A stretch of 38,854 nt of DNA, taken from contig CAIQAD010000015.1 in NCBI GenBank assembly GCA_903869725.1, forward strand, positions 1 to 38,854. The letters run 5' to 3'. The translations under genes and the position numbers were made by a program. Below are positions 1-8,763 of the stretch, in pieces (the stretch's first letter is position 1; each line of letters opens with the position of its first letter). This DNA is from an uncultured Alphaproteobacteria bacterium (GTDB taxonomy: Bacteria > Pseudomonadota > Alphaproteobacteria > Pelagibacterales > Pelagibacteraceae). Below the pieces are notes generated by a model, which saw nothing but the letters and a program-made list of their open reading frames with translations, did not search any database and was not told the origin of the DNA.

Positions 1-1
1 A

Positions 2-385
2 ATATTTACTCTTTTTCAAAATAATATTAATTTTATTTATGGAATAAATATAAAATATTTAATTACTTTATTAGTATTTTCGTTTTATTTTGCATTTAGA
101 TTATTATTTGTCCTTCCTTGCGCATCTATTAATCTTCCTATTAATTTTTCTAGAATTAATTCTTCACCTTTTAAATTATTTCTTATCTTTGCAACTATCA
201 CCTTAATGTATGTGTTGCCAACATACGTAATTTTTGTATTACAATTTAATTTTTTGGAAAATTCAGAAAATTTATTTAAGATTTTTAAACCTTTTTTTGA
301 TTTTATAAGTTTTTATATTTCTTACTTTAATTATTTGACTGTATTTTCTGCTTTATCTTATTCTTTTAAGTCTAGTTATTTATAA
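2..385 (+). CDS. C-terminal part of a hydrophobic membrane protein (cut by left edge)
   Basis: An open frame enters from the left edge and runs 127 codons to a TAA at 383-385; no start lies in the window, so this is the 3' end of a longer gene. The translation is very rich in Phe, Ile, Leu and Tyr. It has two clear hydrophobic stretches (about residues 15-40 and 58-75) and a third weaker one near the C-terminus. This suggests an integral membrane protein. I do not recognise the family. The last ten bases overlap the 3' end of the convergent transglycosylase gene, which is in keeping with the tight packing elsewhere. The long open frame in sequence this AT-rich, where TAA is common by chance, supports it being coding. 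Confidence 0.6.
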   Translation: MFTLFQNNINFIYGINIKYLITLLVFSFYFAFRLLFVLPCASINLPINFSRINSSPFKLFLIFATITLMYVLPTYVIFVLQFNFLENSENLFKIFKPFFDFISFYISYFNYLTVFSALSYSFKSSYL

Positions 386-2697
386 TTATCATAAATTAAT
401 TTTCCAATCATATTATTTGAATTGCTAGGATCGTTAAGGTATTCATAAACGCTAATATTTTCACAAACTCTTTGAACATAATTTCTAGTCTCTGAAAAAG
501 GTATGAGTTCTATAAAATCTATAGGATCAATTTGTTTTTTTCTTGGATCACCATTTGCTTTTAACCATTTATCAACTTTTGCTCCACCAGCATTGTAGGC
601 GGCAAAAGCTAAATAATAAGAATTGAAATCACTAACTAATCCAGAAATATGATATGATCCTAAGTCTACATTGTACTCTTGGTTTTTAAGTTTATCTCTT
701 GAGAAATCTAAGTGTACAGCTTTGCTTATTAACCTTGCGGTTGCTGGCATAATTTGCATCAATCCGCGTGCACCAACTCTACTGTTTGCAGAAGTATCGA
801 ATTCACTTTCTTGTCTTATGATTGATAAAATAATTGAAGTTTCTAAAATTTCTTTGCTTCTAACATTTTTTGGCGTGTCTATTGTTGGATAGCCGATGTT
901 TAATAAAATTATATTTTTATACGAGGCGTTTTTGCCAATTTGAATAGCATAGTCTAATCTTCCAATTTCTTGTGCCAGTTTACCTGCCATAGAAATTTCT
1001 CTATCCGATCTATTGCGTTCAGGATCACCTAAAAATTTTAAAATATCTTTTGTATATTTTGTTCGATTAAGTTCTTTTAAAAGTAATACTGATTTAGCTA
1101 ATGGGTTATTCTTCTTAAAGTCTTCATAGGAATTATCGCTTAATGAATAATCATTTTTTGTGCTAAATCTTTTTTCACCAAGTTCATAACTCGCCAATTG
1201 TCCATAAAATGTAGTTCCATAACGAGAAGCAGTTCTAAACCAGTCGTTTGCCTGACTTGTTTGACCAAGTTTTTTATATGCTCGTCCAGTCCAATATGCA
1301 CCACGTGATTTTGAAACTGGATAAGATACAGCGTTGTACATTTTAGTAAAATGTTCGATAGATTTATCTGGCTGATTTAAAAAACTTAAAGATAACCAAC
1401 CTAAATGCCATTCAATTTCAGCATAATCTGATCCTTCTGTTAATCGATGATCTTTTAAAATATCAAAAGCGCCCTGATAATCTTTATCTTGAATCTTATC
1501 TCGAGCAACTGACAGTCTTTCTTTAGCTAAGTATTGATTTCGCATTAATGAATTAGAGGCGCTCTCATTAATTAAAGTTAAAGCATCTGCAAATTTGGAC
1601 TTTTTTCTTCTCCATTTAATTCTGTCGTAAATTAATCCAGGATCCTCTTTTAAATTGGTTGGAATTTCAGAAATAAGTTTATCAGCAGGATGTTTGGTAA
1701 AAAGTGCAAATCTTGCTCTATACAGTTTTTGATAATCTGATGGTAAATATTCTATTAAGTCATTAACTTCTTTAGGTTTTGCCTCATAGGAGTAATAATC
1801 AACCCTGTTTAAATAATCGTCTTGAGTTAAGTATTTTTTAAATATTTTAATAAAGTATTTAAGATTATTTTTAGTGAGTTCTGCATCTTTAAATCCATCT
1901 TTAATAAGTGTTTTTGCTTTTTCTGTTTGACCGTTATCAAGTAAAGCCTCAGCATATCTTAATTTGCCATACCCGCTTAATGGAGGATTGCTATTAAAAT
2001 ATTCAATAATTTGTTTCTTGCCAGTATCGTCAAAATTAATTTTTTGTTCAGCTAAAAATTTTAGTCTATTTATTCTTGGCCAGTCTTTATTTGTATTTAT
2101 GAATGATTGGTAATCACTAAAACTAGCTGTATTTACGGGTTCAATTAAATATAGCCAATTAATTAAAATGCGAACCTCCTTATCATCCATTTTTTGAGAT
2201 TCATAAAGTGCGTTGTTCCATTTCTTTCTATCAACGTAATCGAAAGCAGTTTTGGCAATTTCAAAATCTTTAGTGTTTAAAATTTTACTTTCAATTTGTG
2301 GAACCTGAACTTTGCTTGGCTTTTTGAAATCCCATGGTTTTAATTTTGGCTTAAGGTCTTCGTCTTGGCGAGTATCTTTTTTAGCTTGTGTATTTTTATC
2401 AGGTTTTGTTTCTTTAATTATTATGTTTTTAACTGATATTTTTTTATCAGTATTAGATGAAGTTTTAGTAGGTGTTACTTTTGTTTTTTTTTGATCTTCA
2501 GTTTTTTCAACTATATCCTTTTTTTTATTTTCTGGAGAAATTTTTTTAAAAAGAACACTCATTTTTGAATTAGACTTGTAAGCAGCTTTATCTATAAATT
2601 TTTCAGGTTTTAATTTTGGTATAATTTCTCGCGCCAAAACAAAGTTTGTTAAAAGCAAGATCAAAATGTTAATAATAAAGAGGAATTTTAATTTCAT
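376..2697 (-). CDS. slt: Soluble lytic murein transglycosylase, Slt type
   Basis: Cleaves the MurNAc-GlcNAc bond of peptidoglycan, forming 1,6-anhydromuramic acid, in the periplasm. Residues 1-22 form a signal peptide (hydrophobic core then FVLAR). Residues about 45-138 are a low-complexity Lys/Thr/Asp/Pro linker. The middle is an all-helical superhelical region with TPR-like segments ending with features such as GAYWTGRAYKKLGQ. The C-terminal SLT domain (from about residue 615) carries the catalytic Glu in IIRQESEFD, followed by GARGLMQIMPATA and the AYNAGG motif. The length (773 aa) is somewhat above E. coli Slt70, explained by the linker. It is divergent from dapA across a 62-bp gap, a gene order common in Alphaproteobacteria. 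Family assignment is firm; the exact subfamily is less so. Confidence 0.93.
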   Translation of the reverse strand: MKLKFLFIINILILLLTNFVLAREIIPKLKPEKFIDKAAYKSNSKMSVLFKKISPENKKKDIVEKTEDQKKTKVTPTKTSSNTDKKISVKNIIIKETKPDKNTQAKKDTRQDEDLKPKLKPWDFKKPSKVQVPQIESKILNTKDFEIAKTAFDYVDRKKWNNALYESQKMDDKEVRILINWLYLIEPVNTASFSDYQSFINTNKDWPRINRLKFLAEQKINFDDTGKKQIIEYFNSNPPLSGYGKLRYAEALLDNGQTEKAKTLIKDGFKDAELTKNNLKYFIKIFKKYLTQDDYLNRVDYYSYEAKPKEVNDLIEYLPSDYQKLYRARFALFTKHPADKLISEIPTNLKEDPGLIYDRIKWRRKKSKFADALTLINESASNSLMRNQYLAKERLSVARDKIQDKDYQGAFDILKDHRLTEGSDYAEIEWHLGWLSLSFLNQPDKSIEHFTKMYNAVSYPVSKSRGAYWTGRAYKKLGQTSQANDWFRTASRYGTTFYGQLASYELGEKRFSTKNDYSLSDNSYEDFKKNNPLAKSVLLLKELNRTKYTKDILKFLGDPERNRSDREISMAGKLAQEIGRLDYAIQIGKNASYKNIILLNIGYPTIDTPKNVRSKEILETSIILSIIRQESEFDTSANSRVGARGLMQIMPATARLISKAVHLDFSRDKLKNQEYNVDLGSYHISGLVSDFNSYYLAFAAYNAGGAKVDKWLKANGDPRKKQIDPIDFIELIPFSETRNYVQRVCENISVYEYLNDPSNSNNMIGKLIYDNYK

Positions 2698-2759
2698 TTA
2701 ATTTTATTAATTAAAAAAACAGTGTAATATAAAAAAATACTTTTATAGAAAATTAATAT

Positions 2760-3644
2760 ATGTTTAAAGGATCATTTGCTGCGCTGATTACTCCATTTAA
2801 TAATAATCGTTTGGACAAAGAAGCTTTTGTTAGATTAATACATCATCAAATTGATAATGGTACACATGGTTTAGTTCCAGGCGGTACCACGGGTGAATCT
2901 CCAACTTTAAGTCACAAAGAACATAGAGAGATAATTAATATTTGCGTAAGAGAATCTAAAGACAAAATTCCTGTTATGGCTGGAACAGGTTCTAATTCAA
3001 CAGAGGAAGCCATTGAACTTACAAGATTTGCAGAAAAGGCAGGGGCAAAAGCTGCTTTGATTGTCACTCCTTATTACAATAAGCCAACACAAGAAGGTCT
3101 ATATCAACATTACAAAGCTATAAATAATAAATGTGGCATTCCAATTTTTATCTATAACATTCCAGGTCGATCAGTGATTGATATGAGTGTTGATACAATG
3201 GCAAGACTTTATGAACTTAAAAATATAGCAGGAGTTAAAGACGCTACAGGAGATTTAAAAAGAGTTATTTTGCAAAGAAAAAAACTTGGAAAAAATTTTA
3301 TCCAATTTACTGGTGAAGATCTTAACGCATTTGAATTTAATTTAAGAGGAGGAATAGGATGTATTTCGGTAAGCGCGAATGTTGCTCCAAAATTATGTTC
3401 TGATTTGCAAACCTTGATGTTTTATAAAGAAGACAAGTTGCTTTTAAAAAAAGCTAAAGAAATAAATCAAAAACTAATCCCACTGCATCATTTAATGTTT
3501 ATTGAAACAAATCCAGCGCCCGTCAAATATTCTGTGAGTTTACTAAAAATATGTAAGCCAGACTTACGTTTGCCTATGGTTACTATTGCAAAAAAAAATC
3601 AAATTAAAATTAGAAAAATTTTAAAAAAACTTTCATTAATATAA
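2760..3644 (+). CDS. dapA: 4-hydroxy-tetrahydrodipicolinate synthase
   Basis: Condenses pyruvate with aspartate semialdehyde, the first committed step to diaminopimelate and lysine. The 294-residue protein is full length. It shows the substrate motif GTTGESPTLS near residue 43, the Tyr of the proton relay in YNIPGRS, and the Schiff-base Lys in GVKDATGD. The C-terminal barrel helix sequence ETNPAPVKY is also typical. It heads the long plus-strand run, with smpB starting three bases after its stop codon. Together with hom and argC further along, the window holds branch enzymes for lysine, threonine/methionine and arginine. Confidence 0.97.
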   Translation: MFKGSFAALITPFNNNRLDKEAFVRLIHHQIDNGTHGLVPGGTTGESPTLSHKEHREIINICVRESKDKIPVMAGTGSNSTEEAIELTRFAEKAGAKAALIVTPYYNKPTQEGLYQHYKAINNKCGIPIFIYNIPGRSVIDMSVDTMARLYELKNIAGVKDATGDLKRVILQRKKLGKNFIQFTGEDLNAFEFNLRGGIGCISVSANVAPKLCSDLQTLMFYKEDKLLLKKAKEINQKLIPLHHLMFIETNPAPVKYSVSLLKICKPDLRLPMVTIAKKNQIKIRKILKKLSLI

Positions 3645-3647
3645 TTA

Positions 3648-4121
3648 ATGAACAAAGATAAAGATGAAGGCAATTATCACGTAGTTGCAAATAATAGAAA
3701 AGCAAGTTTTAACTATTTTTTTATAGAAACTTTAGAAGCTGGTATAGTTTTAGAAAGCTCAGAGGTTAAATCTTTACGAGAGGGCAAAGGTAACATTTCT
3801 GAATCGTACGCAGTTGATAGTGCCGGTGAACTTTTTTTACAAAATTCATATATTCCTGAATACAAACAATCCTCATACAACAATCACAACCCAAGAAGAT
3901 TAAGAAAATTACTTCTTAAAAAAAAAGAAATTAACAAACTGTTGGGTAAAATTAATCAAGATGGACTTACTGTTGTTCCTATAAAAATGTATTTTAATCA
4001 TAAAGGTATTGCAAAAGTCCAAATAGCAGTAGCGAAAGGAAAAAAGAGTCATGATAAACGAAACGTCAAAAAAACTAGAGATTGGGACAGAGAAAAATCT
4101 CGAATTTTCAGAAAAAATTAA
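3648..4121 (+). CDS. smpB: SsrA (tmRNA)-binding protein
   Basis: Binds tmRNA and delivers it to stalled ribosomes for trans-translation. The 157-residue length is normal. Visible family features are the N-terminal NRKASFNYF, the beta-barrel segment [21 protein letters not shown], the ARG-like conserved region [11 protein letters not shown], and the basic C-terminal tail [20 protein letters not shown] that reaches into the decoding centre. It follows dapA directly and is followed after two bases by the proposed GTG start of folK, so the genes are almost certainly co-transcribed. The tmRNA gene itself is not in this window. Confidence 0.96.
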   Translation: MNKDKDEGNYHVVANNRKASFNYFFIETLEAGIVLESSEVKSLREGKGNISESYAVDSAGELFLQNSYIPEYKQSSYNNHNPRRLRKLLLKKKEINKLLGKINQDGLTVVPIKMYFNHKGIAKVQIAVAKGKKSHDKRNVKKTRDWDREKSRIFRKN

Positions 4122-4123
4122 TT

Positions 4124-4627
4124 GTGGTTATATTATCTTTAGGCTCTAATTTAACTTCGAAATGGGGTACTCCAAAAGAAACTTTACTTAAAAGTTATAA
4201 ATATTTTAATTCAAAAGATATTAAAATTGTAAAAAAATCAAGTTTTTACGAAAGCGAAGCAATACCTAACAAAACCGACCCAAAATTTATTAATAGCATT
4301 ATAGTCGTAGAGACATCATATACTCCATTTAAATTGATTAATTATATTTTATCAGTAGAGAAAAAATTTCTTCGAGTTAGAAGCGAACCAAATTCTCCGA
4401 GAACTTTAGATATAGATATTATTGATTTTAAAAATAAAATTGTAAATATTAAAACTTCCTTACTAGATCTTCAGATTCCACATCCGCGATTAGAGAATAG
4501 AAATTTTGTTTTGTATCCAATCAAGGAAGTGTTTAATAAATGGAAAAGCCCATTATCCGGAAAATCAATTGATCATTTAATTGATAAATTAGACTCTAAG
4601 TCTAAGAAGAATATTACAATTATCTAG
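4124..4627 (+). CDS. folK: 2-amino-4-hydroxy-6-hydroxymethyldihydropteridine diphosphokinase (HPPK)
   Basis: Transfers pyrophosphate from ATP to 6-hydroxymethyl-7,8-dihydropterin in folate synthesis. Family motifs are the N-terminal LSLGSNL, SSFYESEA, the signature RSEPNSPRTLDIDIIDF with the two metal-binding Asp residues, and PHPRLENRNFVLYP. I chose the GTG at 4124 because HPPK proteins begin directly with the strand leading to LGSN. The ATG at 4082 would add 14 non-family residues inside smpB. This gives 167 aa, the normal size. In many Alphaproteobacteria rpoZ sits between smpB and the RSH gene; here folK occupies that place and there is no room for rpoZ. Start choice is inference. Confidence 0.9.
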   Translation: MVILSLGSNLTSKWGTPKETLLKSYKYFNSKDIKIVKKSSFYESEAIPNKTDPKFINSIIVVETSYTPFKLINYILSVEKKFLRVRSEPNSPRTLDIDIIDFKNKIVNIKTSLLDLQIPHPRLENRNFVLYPIKEVFNKWKSPLSGKSIDHLIDKLDSKSKKNITII

Positions 4628-4649
4628 TTTCTTTGCTATATTAAGATTT

Positions 4650-6365
4650 ATGCTCGATCAGCAACAACTTCTTGATAAAGTTAAAATATATAACAGTAAC
4701 ATTAATGAAGATATTTTAAAAAAAGCTTATAATTTTGCTGCTAAAGCTCACGAAACACAAACCAGACATTCAGGAGATCCTTATATTAGTCATCCAATCG
4801 CTGTTGCATCTATTTTATGTGATTTAAAAGTTGATACAGCAACAATTACCACTGCTTTGTTGCACGATACTATAGAAGACACAGAGGCTACATTCGAGCA
4901 AATTGAAAAATTATTTGGAAAAGAAATTGCAGAGCTGGTTGAAGGTGTTACCAAAATTTCTAAATTAGAGGATAAATCATTAGAATACTCAGCTGCTGAA
5001 AATTTTAGAAAATTAATATTAGCTACATCAAAAGATATTCGAGTCTTGCTTGTTAAACTAGCTGATCGTTTGCATAACATGCGAACTATTAATAATATTA
5101 AAGATTTGAACAAAAGAATTAGAATTTCTAAAGAAACTATGGAAATTTATTCGCCTCTTGCAGAGCGAATGGGAATGCATAATTTCAGAGATGAATTAGA
5201 AGATTTAGCATTTGGTGTTTTAAATCCAGAAGCTAGAAAATTAATTACAGATCGTTTAACTTTAATTAAAGAAACCTCTAATATTACTTTTTCTGAAATA
5301 TCAAAAAAAATTACTAATTTATTAGATATAAAAGGAATTAAGGCTAAAGTTACTGGAAGAGAAAAAACTCCTTTTTCAATATGGAGAAAAATTCAAAATA
5401 AAAGAATATCGCTTGAACAGTTAACAGATATTATAGGTTTTAGGGTTATTCTAGACTCTGTTGATCTTTGTTATTTAAGTCTTGGAATATTTCATACTGA
5501 ATGGTCAATGGTTCCTGGTCGTTTCAAAGATTATATTTCATTGCCTAAATCTAATAATTATCAGTCATTACATACTGCTGTTATTGGTCCAAAAAGACAA
5601 AAAATGGAAATTCAAATAAGAACAAAAGAAATGCATGAATTCGCAGAAAGAGGTATCGCTGCACATTGGAATTATAAAGCAAATGAAAAACTAAATCAGA
5701 ATTCAATCCAACAGTATAATTGGCTTAAAGATTTAGTTGAGCTGATTGAAAGCGGAGATAGCAACGAGCATTACCTTGAATATACAAAAATGCAGTTATT
5801 CCAAGATCAAGTTTTTTGTTTTACACCAAAAGGAGCTCTAATTAGATTACCATCACAGGCTACCCCAATTGACTTTGCCTATGCAGTGCATACAGAAATA
5901 GGTGATAAATGTATTGGTTGCGAAATTAATGGAAAAGAGTCTCCAGTTCAGAGTATTTTGCATAACGGTGATGTTGTAAAAATTATAACTTCTTCTAAGC
6001 CGTCGCCGTCAATGTATTGGTCTAATGTTGCAAAAACTGGAAAAGCACGTGCTGCTGTTAGAAGATTTTGGTCTTCAAAATCTGAAAACAAAGAGCATAA
6101 TAAAATGTACGACACCAGTTTATGGGTTTTACTGAGCCACAAGGCGGGAACTTTAGGGATGGTTGCGACTATGATTGGAAGAAATCATTGTAATATTTCT
6201 AATATTGAATTGGTAGACAAAAAAGATGATTATTTAAGTTTTATATTTGATCTCCAAATTAAAAATTTAAAAGATTTTACACTTTTAATTTCCGAGATTA
6301 AACAACATGGAATTAATTTTAAAATTATAAGAAATAGACATAATGCTGTCAGAAAAGAAAACTAA
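4650..6365 (+). CDS. Bifunctional (p)ppGpp synthetase/hydrolase, compact RSH family
   Basis: Makes and degrades the stringent-response alarmone (p)ppGpp. The N-terminal HD hydrolase domain is intact: RHSGDPYISHP, LLHDTIEDT and KLADRLHNMRT. The synthetase domain (about 230-345) keeps GREKTPFSIWRKI, DIIGFRVIL, GRFKDYISLPK, YQSLHTAV and EIQIRT, so both activities are expected. A TGS domain follows (about 385-447) and an ACT domain ends the protein (about 489-571). At 571 residues it is well short of the roughly 700-750 of typical RSH proteins: only about 40 residues lie between TGS and ACT, where the helical and zinc-finger sections normally sit. The gene overlaps pyrE by 23 bases. It is the single RSH gene in the window; I cannot say whether others exist. 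Confidence 0.93.
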   Translation: MLDQQQLLDKVKIYNSNINEDILKKAYNFAAKAHETQTRHSGDPYISHPIAVASILCDLKVDTATITTALLHDTIEDTEATFEQIEKLFGKEIAELVEGVTKISKLEDKSLEYSAAENFRKLILATSKDIRVLLVKLADRLHNMRTINNIKDLNKRIRISKETMEIYSPLAERMGMHNFRDELEDLAFGVLNPEARKLITDRLTLIKETSNITFSEISKKITNLLDIKGIKAKVTGREKTPFSIWRKIQNKRISLEQLTDIIGFRVILDSVDLCYLSLGIFHTEWSMVPGRFKDYISLPKSNNYQSLHTAVIGPKRQKMEIQIRTKEMHEFAERGIAAHWNYKANEKLNQNSIQQYNWLKDLVELIESGDSNEHYLEYTKMQLFQDQVFCFTPKGALIRLPSQATPIDFAYAVHTEIGDKCIGCEINGKESPVQSILHNGDVVKIITSSKPSPSMYWSNVAKTGKARAAVRRFWSSKSENKEHNKMYDTSLWVLLSHKAGTLGMVATMIGRNHCNISNIELVDKKDDYLSFIFDLQIKNLKDFTLLISEIKQHGINFKIIRNRHNAVRKEN

Positions 6366-6927
6366 AAAAATATTTTTAAAAACAAATGCCTTATTATCAG
6401 GGCATTTTATTTTATCTTCAGGATTAAGAAGTGCTAATTATTTACAGTGTGCCAAATTGTTAATGCACCCAATTTATTCTGAAAAAGTTTGTAAATCTTT
6501 GGCAAAAAAAATAAAAAAAGAATTTAATAAAATCGATTTAGTTGTTTCTCCAGCTATGGGCGGAATAGTAGTTGGTTATGAAGTCGCAAGACAACTTGGA
6601 AAATCCTCAATATTTACTGAAAGAGTTAATGGAGAATTTCAACTAAGAAGGGGATTTGAAATTAAACCTAATATGAAAGTTTTAATTGTAGAAGATGTTA
6701 TTACAACAGGAAAATCTAGTATTGAATGCGCTAAAGTAGTTGAGCAATTGAATGCGAAAGTAATTGGATTTGCTTGTATTGTAGATCGATCAAATAATAA
6801 AAGTCTAATCAAACAAAAAATAGTATCGCAAATAAAATTTAATTTTCCAACTTATGAAGTAAATAATTTACCTAAAGAGTTAAAAAAAATTCCTGCTATA
6901 AAACCAGGTAGTCGTAATCTTGTTTAA
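6343..6927 (+). CDS. pyrE: Orotate phosphoribosyltransferase
   Basis: Joins orotate and PRPP to form orotidine monophosphate in pyrimidine synthesis. The 194-residue protein has the type-I PRTase PRPP loop VLIVEDVITTGKSS (about residues 112-125), the SGxxSxxYxxC-like N-terminal sequence SSGLRSANYLQC, and SPAMGGIVVGYEVARQL. The start lies 23 bases inside the preceding RSH gene. The stop overlaps the pdxJ start (TAATG). The size is close to the short alphaproteobacterial form. The position after the RSH gene and before pdxJ is a familiar alphaproteobacterial order. Confidence 0.95.
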   Translation: MLSEKKTKKIFLKTNALLSGHFILSSGLRSANYLQCAKLLMHPIYSEKVCKSLAKKIKKEFNKIDLVVSPAMGGIVVGYEVARQLGKSSIFTERVNGEFQLRRGFEIKPNMKVLIVEDVITTGKSSIECAKVVEQLNAKVIGFACIVDRSNNKSLIKQKIVSQIKFNFPTYEVNNLPKELKKIPAIKPGSRNLV

Positions 6928-7652
6928 TGAAAAATAAAATTAGACTAGGAGTGAATATTGATCATGTTGCTACTCTTAGAAATGTAAGAGGGGAAAATTA
7001 TCCATCTCCATTACAGGCGGCACAAATTGCTGAAAAAAATGGAGCAGACTTAATCACTGTTCATCTACGAGAGGATAGAAGGCACATCCAATATAAAGAT
7101 GTTTTTTTATTAAAAAAATATCTTAAAATTCCAATTAATTTAGAAATGGCATTAACAAAACCAATGATAAATATAGCGCTTAAATTAAAACCTAATTTTG
7201 TATGTATTGTTCCGGAAAAAAGAAAAGAAGTTACTACAGAAGGCGGACTAAATCTTAATTATAAAAAAGATTTTTTAAAAGAATCAATTGAATTACTTCA
7301 AAAAAAAAAAATAAAAGTTTCCTTATTTATCGAACCTAATACTAAATCTGTTAAAGCAGCTAGTGAATTGAAAGCTAATAATATTGAAATTCATACAGGA
7401 AAATTTGCCAAAAATTATAAAAAAAAACTTAATAATTTAGAATTTAATAAAATTAAAAGTGCAGCAATACTTGCAAAAACTTTAGGATTAGGAGTTCACG
7501 CTGGCCACGGCCTGACGTACGAAAGTGCTAAAAAAATTACTCAAATCAAAGAAATAGTTGAATTCAACATAGGGCATTTTATCGTATCGGAGTCAGTTTT
7601 TTTTGGTATAGCTAGTGTTCTTAAAAAATTTAAAAAAATTTTAAATTCATGA
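6927..7652 (+). CDS. pdxJ: Pyridoxine 5'-phosphate synthase
   Basis: Condenses deoxyxylulose 5-phosphate with 3-amino-2-oxopropyl phosphate to give pyridoxine 5'-phosphate (DXP-dependent vitamin B6 route). The protein is a 241-residue TIM barrel. Diagnostic segments are LGVNIDHVATLRNVRG at the N-terminus, GADLITVHLREDRRHIQ, CIVPEKRKEVTTEGGL, and LGVHAGHGLTY near the C-terminus followed by EFNIGHFIVSESVF. The start codon shares a base with the pyrE stop, and the stop overlaps acpS by four bases (ATGA). Translational coupling across pyrE-pdxJ-acpS-lepB-rnc is likely. Confidence 0.97.
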   Translation: MKNKIRLGVNIDHVATLRNVRGENYPSPLQAAQIAEKNGADLITVHLREDRRHIQYKDVFLLKKYLKIPINLEMALTKPMINIALKLKPNFVCIVPEKRKEVTTEGGLNLNYKKDFLKESIELLQKKKIKVSLFIEPNTKSVKAASELKANNIEIHTGKFAKNYKKKLNNLEFNKIKSAAILAKTLGLGVHAGHGLTYESAKKITQIKEIVEFNIGHFIVSESVFFGIASVLKKFKKILNS

Positions 7653-8041
7653 AAATTCTAGGACTAGGGACAGATATTGTTAATCTTGCAAGAATAAAAA
7701 AAATACAACTTAAATACGGTCAGAAATTTGTAAATAAAGTTCTTACTAAAAATGAAATTAAAATAGAAAAAAAAAAATTTCAAACTGTGCGATCAGAAAC
7801 ACTTGCGAAAAGATTTGCAGCTAAAGAAGCGATATCAAAAGCAATTGGTTTTGGAATGTCTAAGGGAATTTATTTTAAAAATATTGAAATTATTAATAAT
7901 AAACACGGAAAACCTTGTGTTAATCTTTATGGAAAAACTAAGGCTATTCTTAAAAAAATATCCAAAAAATATGATATTTTTTTAACTCTTTCAGATGATA
8001 AGCCTTGGTCTGTTGCGACTGCATTAATTACCTCAAAATGA
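7649..8041 (+). CDS. acpS: Holo-[acyl-carrier-protein] synthase
   Basis: Transfers 4'-phosphopantetheine from CoA to apo-ACP, activating fatty acid synthesis. The 130 residues include the metal-binding LGLGTDIVNLARI at the N-terminus and the signature KRFAAKEAISKAIGFG with the catalytic Glu. The conserved HGKPCVNLYG and the late LSDDKPWSVATALI follow. It overlaps pdxJ upstream and lepB downstream by four bases each. The gene order pdxJ-acpS-lepB-rnc-era is highly conserved. coaD at 34913, which supplies dephospho-CoA, is in the same window but a separate transcription unit. Confidence 0.95.
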   Translation: MKILGLGTDIVNLARIKKIQLKYGQKFVNKVLTKNEIKIEKKKFQTVRSETLAKRFAAKEAISKAIGFGMSKGIYFKNIEIINNKHGKPCVNLYGKTKAILKKISKKYDIFLTLSDDKPWSVATALITSK

Positions 8042-8763
8042 AAAAAACAATTATAGAAAATCTAAAAACTTTAATTTTTGCTTTTGTTGTTGCAATAATT
8101 ATTAGGACTTTTTTATTTCAACCTTTTTACATTCCCTCATCTTCAATGGAAGAAACTCTATTAGTTGGTGATCGTTTATTTGTTACTAAATTTTCTTATG
8201 GATATAGCAAACATTCCTTTCCATTCAGTTTAGGTTTTTTTGAAAATAGAATCTTGTATTCAGTTCCTAAGAGAGGCGATGTTATAGTTTTTAAAACACC
8301 AGAAGACAATGATACAGATTACATCAAGCGTTTAATAGGTTTGCCAGGTGACAAAATTCAAATGAAAGAAGGTGTTTTGTATATAAATAATCAACCTGTT
8401 AAAAGACAACTGATTAAAAAAGGACTAGTTTTGTGTGGCGGACAAAAAGTTCAATCTATTTTTTACAAAGAAACCTTAGAAAATAATAAGTCCTATGTAG
8501 CGGCTTATGCAGAACAGCATTCATCCAAAAATACTGATGTCTACATTATACCATCAGATAAATATTTCTTTATGGGAGACAATAGAGATTGTTCTTTAGA
8601 TAGCAGATATTTAAACCATGTTGGATATGTCGATAAGATTAATTTAGTTGGTAAGGCTCAATTATTATTTTTTTCTAACAATGAAACAATTGGTAATTTT
8701 TTTACATTCTGGAGGTGGCCTCAATCCATTCGCTTTAATAGAATTTTAAGATTTATTGAATGA
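8038..8763 (+). CDS. lepB: Signal peptidase I
   Basis: Membrane-bound serine protease that removes signal peptides from exported proteins. I place the start at the ATG at 8038, which overlaps the acpS stop as ATGA; an upstream ATG at 8005 would only add a cysteine-rich stretch read in a second frame of acpS. The resulting 241-residue protein has one N-terminal membrane segment (about 8-28). The catalytic Ser is in IPSSSME (Ser36), the conserved RGDVIVF is present, and the catalytic Lys lies in DYIKRLIGLPGD. The C-terminal box FFMGDNRDCSLDSR is also present. It is the expected partner of the secreted proteins in the window (Slt, cyclophilin). Confidence 0.96.
   Translation: MKKTIIENLKTLIFAFVVAIIIRTFLFQPFYIPSSSMEETLLVGDRLFVTKFSYGYSKHSFPFSLGFFENRILYSVPKRGDVIVFKTPEDNDTDYIKRLIGLPGDKIQMKEGVLYINNQPVKRQLIKKGLVLCGGQKVQSIFYKETLENNKSYVAAYAEQHSSKNTDVYIIPSDKYFFMGDNRDCSLDSRYLNHVGYVDKINLVGKAQLLFFSNNETIGNFFTFWRWPQSIRFNRILRFIE

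Noticed and set aside
4790-5113. Open frame of 107 codons on the minus strand inside the RSH gene
   Set aside because: It is antisense to a well-supported RSH coding region and resembles no known family; long antisense frames are a by-product of the codon use.
8005-8037. Upstream ATG for lepB
   Set aside because: Would add 11 residues encoded in a second frame of acpS; the ATG at 8038 overlaps the acpS stop as at neighbouring gene junctions and fits the family N-terminus.
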